Origin: Rhizobium sp. BK313
GTDB lineage: Bacteria > Pseudomonadota > Alphaproteobacteria > Rhizobiales > Rhizobiaceae
DNA: 64,000 nt
Direction: 5' to 3'
NCBI RefSeq assembly: GCF_014193655.1
Contig: NZ_JACHZQ010000003.1
Location: 372,001 to 436,000 of the forward strand
How positions within the stretch are numbered: the stretch's first letter is position 1; each line of letters opens with the position of its first letter. Shown one piece after another: positions 59,523-64,000 of this stretch. The notes under the pieces are model-generated. The model ran no database searches, was not told where the DNA came from, and saw only the letters and a list, made by a program, of their open reading frames with translations. The translations under genes were made by a program, and so were the position numbers.

Positions 59523-61043
59523 ATGGATAGTGGGCAAGACAGGAACGTCGGCGAAGGCAGCAGGGCCGAGGCCCGGAGTCGCTCGCGTTTCTACCGGCCC
59601 ACCGGCATTTTCGGCGGCCTTTCCGGTAAGCTTCTCATCCTCACCGTCATTTTCATTCTGCTCGCCGAAGTGCTGATCTTCGTGCCCTCCGTCGCCAATA
59701 TGCGGTTGCGCTGGCTGGAAGACCGGCTGAACACGGCCGCCGCCGCCGCCATCGTCATCGATGGCCTGCAGCCGGTCGAGCTGCCGCGCGCGCTTCAGAA
59801 GGAAACGCTGATGGCGACGGGCACGCGCGCCATTGTGCTGCGCAAAGATGGCACCTCGCGGCTGTTGGCGACCGCCGAGATGCCGGCCTCCGTCGATGAA
59901 CAATATGATTTGAGCGATGTCTCGCCGGCGACGGCGATCCGCGATGCGCTGGACACGCTGCTGTTCGGCGGCAACCGCATCATCCGCGTCTTCGGCCCGG
60001 TCGGTGGCGATGCCGGCACCGGCATTGAGGTGGTGTTGAAGGACACCCGGTTGCGCAGCGCCATGCTCGCCTATTCCGGCAGCGTCTTTTTCGTCTCGAT
60101 CCTAATTTCGCTTTTCACCGCGACCCTGATCTTCTTCGCCATCAACCGCATGATGATCCGCCCGATCCGCCGGTTGACCGACAGCATGCAGGCCTATTCC
60201 GATGATCCGGAAGATCCCAGCCGGGTTCTGATACCGGACGAAGGGCGCGACGAGCTTGCCGTGGCCGGCCGTCATCTCGCCTCCATGCAGTCGCAATTGC
60301 AGAAGACGCTGAAGCAGCAGAAGAACCTCGCCGCTCTCGGTCTCGCCGTGTCGAAGATCAATCACGACATGCGCAACATCCTGTCGGCTGCGCAATTGAT
60401 GTCCGACCGCCTGGTCGATGTCGACGACCCGATGGTCAAGCGTTTCGCGCCAAAGCTTCTGCGCACGATCGACCGCGCCGTCGGTTATACGACCGAAGTC
60501 CTGTCTTTTGGTCAGACCACCGAATCCGCCCCGCGCCGCCGCCGGATGCATCTGCTCGAGCTCGTCGACGAGGTGCGTGATATCTTGGCGATCGATCCAG
60601 AAAGCGGCATCGAATTCGTCGTGCAGATGAGCCCGGACCTGGAAGTCGACGCCGACAGCGAGCAACTGTTCCGCATCATCCACAATCTCTGCCGCAATGC
60701 CCATCAGGCACTGGTCGCCTTCGCCGAGACTGCGCCCGACAGCATCCGTCGCATCACGGTTTCGGCACGCCGCATCGGCAGTGTCGTCAGCATTACGGTC
60801 GACGACACCGGCCCGGGCATGCCGCAGAAGGCACGCGAAAACCTGTTCACCGCCTTTCGCGGCTCCGCCCGCTCCGGCGGCACCGGCTTGGGCCTGGCGA
60901 TCGCCCGCGAACTGGTGCTTGCTCATGGCGGCACCATCGCGCTGGTGGAAAAACCCGCCGCCGGCACCCAGTTCCGCATCGAAATTCCCGACCGGCCCGT
61001 CTCGCTGGACGACTACCGCAGCCGCAGCTTCCACGAAAACTGA
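59523..61043 (+). CDS. Membrane sensor histidine kinase
   Basis: The 506-residue protein has two membrane helices (LLILTVIFILLAEVLIFVPS and VFFVSILISLFTATLIFFAI) around a periplasmic domain (about 55-175), then a HAMP domain, a dimerisation domain with the phospho-acceptor His in INHDMRNILSAAQL, and an ATPase domain with NLCRNAHQA, DDTGPGMP and GGTGLGLAI. The H-box is HDMRN rather than the common HELRTP, so it belongs to a less usual kinase group. No response regulator gene is adjacent. The ATG at 59523 is preferred to a TTG at 59499. Confidence 0.92.
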   Translation: MDSGQDRNVGEGSRAEARSRSRFYRPTGIFGGLSGKLLILTVIFILLAEVLIFVPSVANMRLRWLEDRLNTAAAAAIVIDGLQPVELPRALQKETLMATGTRAIVLRKDGTSRLLATAEMPASVDEQYDLSDVSPATAIRDALDTLLFGGNRIIRVFGPVGGDAGTGIEVVLKDTRLRSAMLAYSGSVFFVSILISLFTATLIFFAINRMMIRPIRRLTDSMQAYSDDPEDPSRVLIPDEGRDELAVAGRHLASMQSQLQKTLKQQKNLAALGLAVSKINHDMRNILSAAQLMSDRLVDVDDPMVKRFAPKLLRTIDRAVGYTTEVLSFGQTTESAPRRRRMHLLELVDEVRDILAIDPESGIEFVVQMSPDLEVDADSEQLFRIIHNLCRNAHQALVAFAETAPDSIRRITVSARRIGSVVSITVDDTGPGMPQKARENLFTAFRGSARSGGTGLGLAIARELVLAHGGTIALVEKPAAGTQFRIEIPDRPVSLDDYRSRSFHEN

Positions 61044-61168
61044 GAGTTTTCAGCCTCTTCGTGATACCGCTTGTGAAAATCGCGATCTTTTTCACAAATC
61101 CACTTGCATTCCCCAGAAGGACGCTTTAGAGAACCGCCCACGCCAACGGTTCCTTCCGTTTCGGCCAC

Positions 61169-61245
61169 GCACCCGTAGCTCAGCTGGATAGAGCACCAGA
61201 CTACGAATCTGGGGGTCAGGAGTTCGAATCTCTTCGGGTGCGCCA
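61169..61245 (+). tRNA. tRNA-Arg (anticodon ACG)
   Basis: The 77 bases fold as a tRNA: acceptor GCACCCG with CGGGTGC, D arm AGCTCAGCTGGATAGAGC, anticodon stem CCAGA/TCTGG around loop CTACGAA with anticodon ACG, variable loop, T arm with GTTCGAATC, and an encoded CCA. It reads CGN arginine codons after A34 is converted to inosine by TadA. Confidence 0.97.
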
Positions 61246-61317
61246 TTTTTCTCCACAGCACACACAGCCCAAATCCTCACTTCCTTGCAGAAAAAACAAT
61301 CGCCTGCAGAGGCATGC

Positions 61318-61545
61318 GCCCCCGTTGAAATCGGTCGCCGTCAGGGACACGCCGGAGGGTAGGGCATCGCGGAGACGACGCGTGACAATCCCGGTGCCTG
61401 CGGCAGTCTCAAGAACCCGTCCAGGCTTGAATGCAGCGGTGCGCTCTGCGATGTCGGAGGCATAGTCGGCAAAAATGATCGGCCCCAGACTGGTGTCGTA
61501 GTGCTGCGGAACATCGCCGACGAAACGGGCCGAATCCGTGTTCAT
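61318..61545 (-). pseudogene. Truncated SAM-dependent methyltransferase
   Basis: From the ATG at 61545 the first 75 or so residues look like a class I methyltransferase (FVGDVPQHYDTSLGPIIFADYA, VLETAAGTGIVTRRLRDALP with motif I, LTATD). After about 61318 the frame loses similarity and runs on as GGACLCRRLFFLQ towards the tRNA. The rest of the SAM-binding fold is missing, so the gene is broken. Confidence 0.78.
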
Positions 61546-61645
61546 GGGGCACCTCGCGATGTCGCCGGGAAATGGAGATGTTTCTCATCATACAGCGATC
61601 GCGTGGGCTTAGCCATGAACTAGAGGTCGGTGGCCCCTTGCTCCT

Positions 61646-62602
61646 CTACTTCAAGAAAAGGCGCAACGGCGCGGTCAGCTTTTTGAAGCCGGAGCGCAGC
61701 ATGTCGTGCTTGGTCTTGGGATTCTTGTCGGCGAACATTCCGACGATGGAGGTCTTCAATTTGTCGCGCCACTGGGATTTTCCAGGCGATGTCGGCTTCA
61801 GGCCGCAGCGCCGCAGGAGATAGTTCATCTGGTAGACGGACGCCTGCCGGTCGCAATCGCGCACGCAGAAATGAATGCCAAGAGCGATCGAATAGATGTC
61901 GCCGTTCTTGAACGCATGCGGCGCTTTCGACGGGTGGTGAACGCCGGTCCCCTGGTTCAAGGCATAGACCGCCGCCTTGCTTTGTTTTTCCACGGTATAT
62001 TTGGCGGCGTTGAGATCGCCGGCATAGTATTTTTCAATTTCCTTGTCGGGCAAAACCGAACGATCGTTTGCGTCCCATATATTGGCCGTTCGGTTGCCGT
62101 GAATCTGGAACAGAAATGTTGCTTCATGGTCGATGTGATAGGGCGTTACGGCATTGGGTGAGGCCAGGAATATGTAGGCGTCTTCCCAGGTGACGTCCTC
62201 TCGCGAGCAACCGGTGTCGGCAAGGATTTCGGCCATGAGCTGATCGAGTAAAGCTCGATATTCGGGATCGCGCTGAACGCTGTAGAGCAGCACCCAGGAT
62301 CCCGATTCCGCCAGGTTCGAGATTGCTTCGTTGACGCTTTCCACTTTTTCGTTCAACGGCACAGCCCAGCCGGCGTCTACCGGTGCTCCACCCGCCTGCC
62401 AGCGCACGCTTCTTGTACTCGTGTCCGCAAGCAGCTTTTTCGCAAGTTCAGCGAGGCGCGGAAGCGAGAACAATCGATGTCCGACCAAGTTGTGGCTGAA
62501 TTGAAATGATCTTTTGTTGAAGTCACTCCTGAAAGCGTTCGGTCCCACCTCAATATTACGTGCATCCGGGGAAGCTGTTTTAGTCGCGACTGCTGTGGGC
62601 AT
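61646..62602 (-). CDS. Cupin/JmjC-like Fe(II)/2-oxoglutarate oxygenase-family protein
   Basis: The 318-residue protein has a cupin-like core with HID (in TPYHIDHEATFLFQIHG) and a later His (in GVHHPSKAPHAFKNG), the iron-binding His-x-Asp...His set. JmjC-like members hydroxylate proteins or small molecules. No signal peptide or membrane helix is seen. The C-terminal 60 residues are basic. The substrate is unknown; the neighbours give no hint beyond lying just after a tRNA. Confidence 0.8.
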   Translation of the reverse strand: MPTAVATKTASPDARNIEVGPNAFRSDFNKRSFQFSHNLVGHRLFSLPRLAELAKKLLADTSTRSVRWQAGGAPVDAGWAVPLNEKVESVNEAISNLAESGSWVLLYSVQRDPEYRALLDQLMAEILADTGCSREDVTWEDAYIFLASPNAVTPYHIDHEATFLFQIHGNRTANIWDANDRSVLPDKEIEKYYAGDLNAAKYTVEKQSKAAVYALNQGTGVHHPSKAPHAFKNGDIYSIALGIHFCVRDCDRQASVYQMNYLLRRCGLKPTSPGKSQWRDKLKTSIVGMFADKNPKTKHDMLRSGFKKLTAPLRLFLK

Positions 62603-62908
62603 GATCGGAATCCTTCAGAATGACAGAGGCGTCGGGAAATCTCACGAAACTGTGATCTCCCTTCACATTTTTGTCATCTAGGCCAATGGTGGAGGGACAT
62701 CCTACGATTGGATCACTTCATTCTTCAATCGGATGTAGTCCCGCGCTGACACAGCCATTTCGATTTTTTTGAAGGATATCAGGTAGGTGATCGGGCAGGG
62801 GAACGGTTCTGCCTGCGTGGCGAGGGGAACTGCTGTTCTTCCCCAATCGCATTGCCGTCTGACAACGCGTCATTGCTAGCGCACGCTCGATTGGTTGATG
62901 ATCGATTT
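62603..62908. other. Intergenic region between the cupin-like gene and the SDR gene
   Basis: No gene is supported. It should contain the promoter of the cupin-like gene on the minus strand (62603-62700 is AT-richer than the surroundings). I found no certain operator, terminator or RNA gene. Confidence 0.4.
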
Positions 62909-63649
62909 TTACTGCCTGTTCCCCGTCGTCACGCCACCGTCGCAGATGAACTCTGCGCCGGTGGAGTAAGCGGATGCGTCCGAGGCGAGAAAGAGGACCA
63001 TTTCGGCGACCTCGCGCGCGGTGCCGAGGCGGTTGATCAGTTGTCGCGCCGCGAAGGCGTCGATGGCCTCTTGATCGAGAAACGGGTCGATCATCGGCGT
63101 TTCGATCAGGCCGGGATGCACGGAGTTGACGCGGATACCGTATTTGGCGAATTCGTTGGCGGCGACCTTGGTCATGCCGCGCACTGCGAATTTCGAGGCG
63201 ACATAGGCGACATTGTTGGCCGGGCCGCGGATGCCGGCCGTGGACGAGATGTTGACGATGCTGCCGCCAGTATTCTTCATCAGTTTGACGGCGGCTTTCA
63301 TGCCGAGGAACACGCCGGTCTGATTGACCGCGATCACCTCTTCGAACATGTCGAGCGAACAGTCCTCGATCGGTGCACGCCGCAGGATGGCGGCGTTGTT
63401 CACGAGGATCTGCAGCGCGCCGAAATTCTTCTCGATGGCAGCGATTGCGTCGTTCCAATCCGCCTCGCTCGCCACGTTGAGCGGCAGGTAAAGGCCGCCG
63501 ATCTCTTTGGCGAGCTTGCGGCCCTGGTCATGGATGACATCAGCCAGGACGACCTTGGCGCCCTCCGCCGCAAAGAGGCGGGCCTCTTCCGCGCCCATCC
63601 CCCGTGCTGCGCCGGAAATCAACGCAACCTTGCCATCCAGTCTACCCAT
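62909..63649 (-). CDS. Short-chain dehydrogenase/reductase (3-oxoacyl/glucose dehydrogenase-like)
   Basis: The 246-residue classical SDR has SGAARGMGAEEA (TGxxxGxG-like), NNAAIL, the catalytic Ser of NISSTAGIRG, and YVASKFAVRG (Tyr-x3-Lys). The C-terminal end reads SAYSTGAEFICDGG as usual. The substrate is unknown. The frame starts at 63697, but the ATG at 63649 (MGRLDGKVALISG) with GGGGACA upstream is preferred. Confidence 0.92.
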   Translation of the reverse strand: MGRLDGKVALISGAARGMGAEEARLFAAEGAKVVLADVIHDQGRKLAKEIGGLYLPLNVASEADWNDAIAAIEKNFGALQILVNNAAILRRAPIEDCSLDMFEEVIAVNQTGVFLGMKAAVKLMKNTGGSIVNISSTAGIRGPANNVAYVASKFAVRGMTKVAANEFAKYGIRVNSVHPGLIETPMIDPFLDQEAIDAFAARQLINRLGTAREVAEMVLFLASDASAYSTGAEFICDGGVTTGNRQ

Positions 63650-63775
63650 GCCATGTCCCCGCATCTGCAAGCCGCTTGTCGGTGAACAATAAGGCACGGC
63701 CTAAGGAGCTCGGGCAAGGCGATCATTGAAAAATCAATCGAGAGACTGATGGGGGAGCAGCGACTTCTCGGCGCT

Positions 63776-64000
63776 CTACACGGCTCCTGCCGCAATCAGG
63801 CTCTCGGCGCAATCAATCACGGTTTCCGTCGCCGGCCGGCCGTGCCAGCCCAACACGCGCTCAGCCTTCGCCGTCGTGAAGCGATGCTTTCGCCCGAGGC
63901 CCGGGGTCACCAGCCGCACCGCCGGGTCGAAGATCGAGGCGATGCGCAGAACGAAATCGGGAAGCGAGCGCGTCGGCACCTTCTTGGCACGGTCGCCAAG
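63776..64000 (-). CDS. NAD-dependent epimerase/dehydratase, C-terminal part (5' end outside window)
   Basis: The frame reads in from the window edge without a start: LGDRAKKVPTRSLPDFVLRI, then FDPAVRLVTPGLGRKHRFTT and AERVLGWHGRPATETV. This is the C-terminal end of the dihydroflavonol-reductase-like epimerase family. The GTG at 63979 is internal, not a likely start. It precedes the SDR gene on the same strand, 126 bases away. Confidence 0.85.
   Translation of the reverse strand, partial: LGDRAKKVPTRSLPDFVLRIASIFDPAVRLVTPGLGRKHRFTTAKAERVLGWHGRPATETVIDCAESLIAAGAV

Noticed and set aside
62650..62690. Possible PHO box near the cupin-like gene
   Set aside because: Only the first of three 7-mers resembles the consensus and the spacing is not consistent.
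62718..63458. 246-codon minus-strand frame overlapping the SDR gene
   Set aside because: Arg-rich out-of-frame reading of the SDR gene; the true frame has all SDR motifs.

Overview
The window looks like chromosomal DNA of a Rhizobium species of the leguminosarum/etli group. The evidence is high GC codon use, ornithine-lipid genes olsB and olsA, a malic enzyme fused to a phosphotransacetylase-like domain next to mutS, a Mur-type Fur protein, the lnt/actA - phrR/praR - metK order known from Sinorhizobium and Rhizobium, and small intergenic palindromic repeats of the rhizobial kind. The species call is an inference from protein similarity and remembered gene order; no search was run.

Layout. 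1-4.6 kb: end of a hybrid histidine kinase, olsB behind a PHO-box-like site, and a class III nucleotide cyclase. 4.6-20 kb: core genes tme, mutS, a 97-aa unknown, glnD, murJ, a VOC protein, trpS, a PhzF-like protein, a universal stress protein, an Nfu-type Fe-S scaffold behind an Irr-box-like palindrome, tsaB and rimI. 20-30 kb: one long plus-strand run of mur/fur, olsA, miaB, phoH, ybeY, corC/tlyC, lnt, the XRE regulator phrR/praR, metK (with a dyad upstream) and trmB. 30-37 kb: hsp20 with a DUF1150 gene behind a sigma-32-like promoter, a nucleoside hydrolase, a chemoreceptor, ribokinase and rmuC. 37-44 kb: def, a vapC remnant, fmt, truA, a GNAT gene, a minus-strand lysine/peptidoglycan group (dapD, dapE, a membrane protein), a LOG-family gene and a four-EF-hand exported protein.

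45-50.4 kb is more accessory: a HAD pyrimidine nucleotidase, a PEP mutase/isocitrate-lyase-family enzyme, a divergent LysR/SDR pair and an ECF42-type sigma factor with its YCII/DGPF partner. 50.7-57 kb: argB, an ECF sigma / RskA-like anti-sigma / fasciclin module, then the conserved minus-strand cluster rpmH-rnpA-yidC-engB. 57-61 kb: a second chemoreceptor and a sensor kinase. 61-64 kb: tRNA-Arg(ACG), a truncated methyltransferase, a cupin/JmjC-like protein, an SDR and the C-terminal end of an NAD-dependent epimerase.

Functional threads: (i) both acyltransferases of ornithine lipid synthesis lie in one window, with a phosphate-starvation box only at olsB; (ii) formylation-linked genes def and fmt flank a decayed toxin gene and an intergenic repeat; (iii) tRNA and ribosome maturation genes are frequent (trpS, tsaB, rimI, miaB, ybeY, trmB, truA, rnpA, rpmH, engB); (iv) nucleoside hydrolase and ribokinase bracket a chemoreceptor, suggesting nucleoside/ribose sensing and use; (v) the sigma/anti-sigma/fasciclin set resembles the SigK-RskA-MPT70/83 arrangement of mycobacteria. 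No CRISPR array, intact insertion sequence or prophage was seen. I found no clearly new multi-gene system; the most checkable new points are the regulatory sites and the small modules listed as findings.
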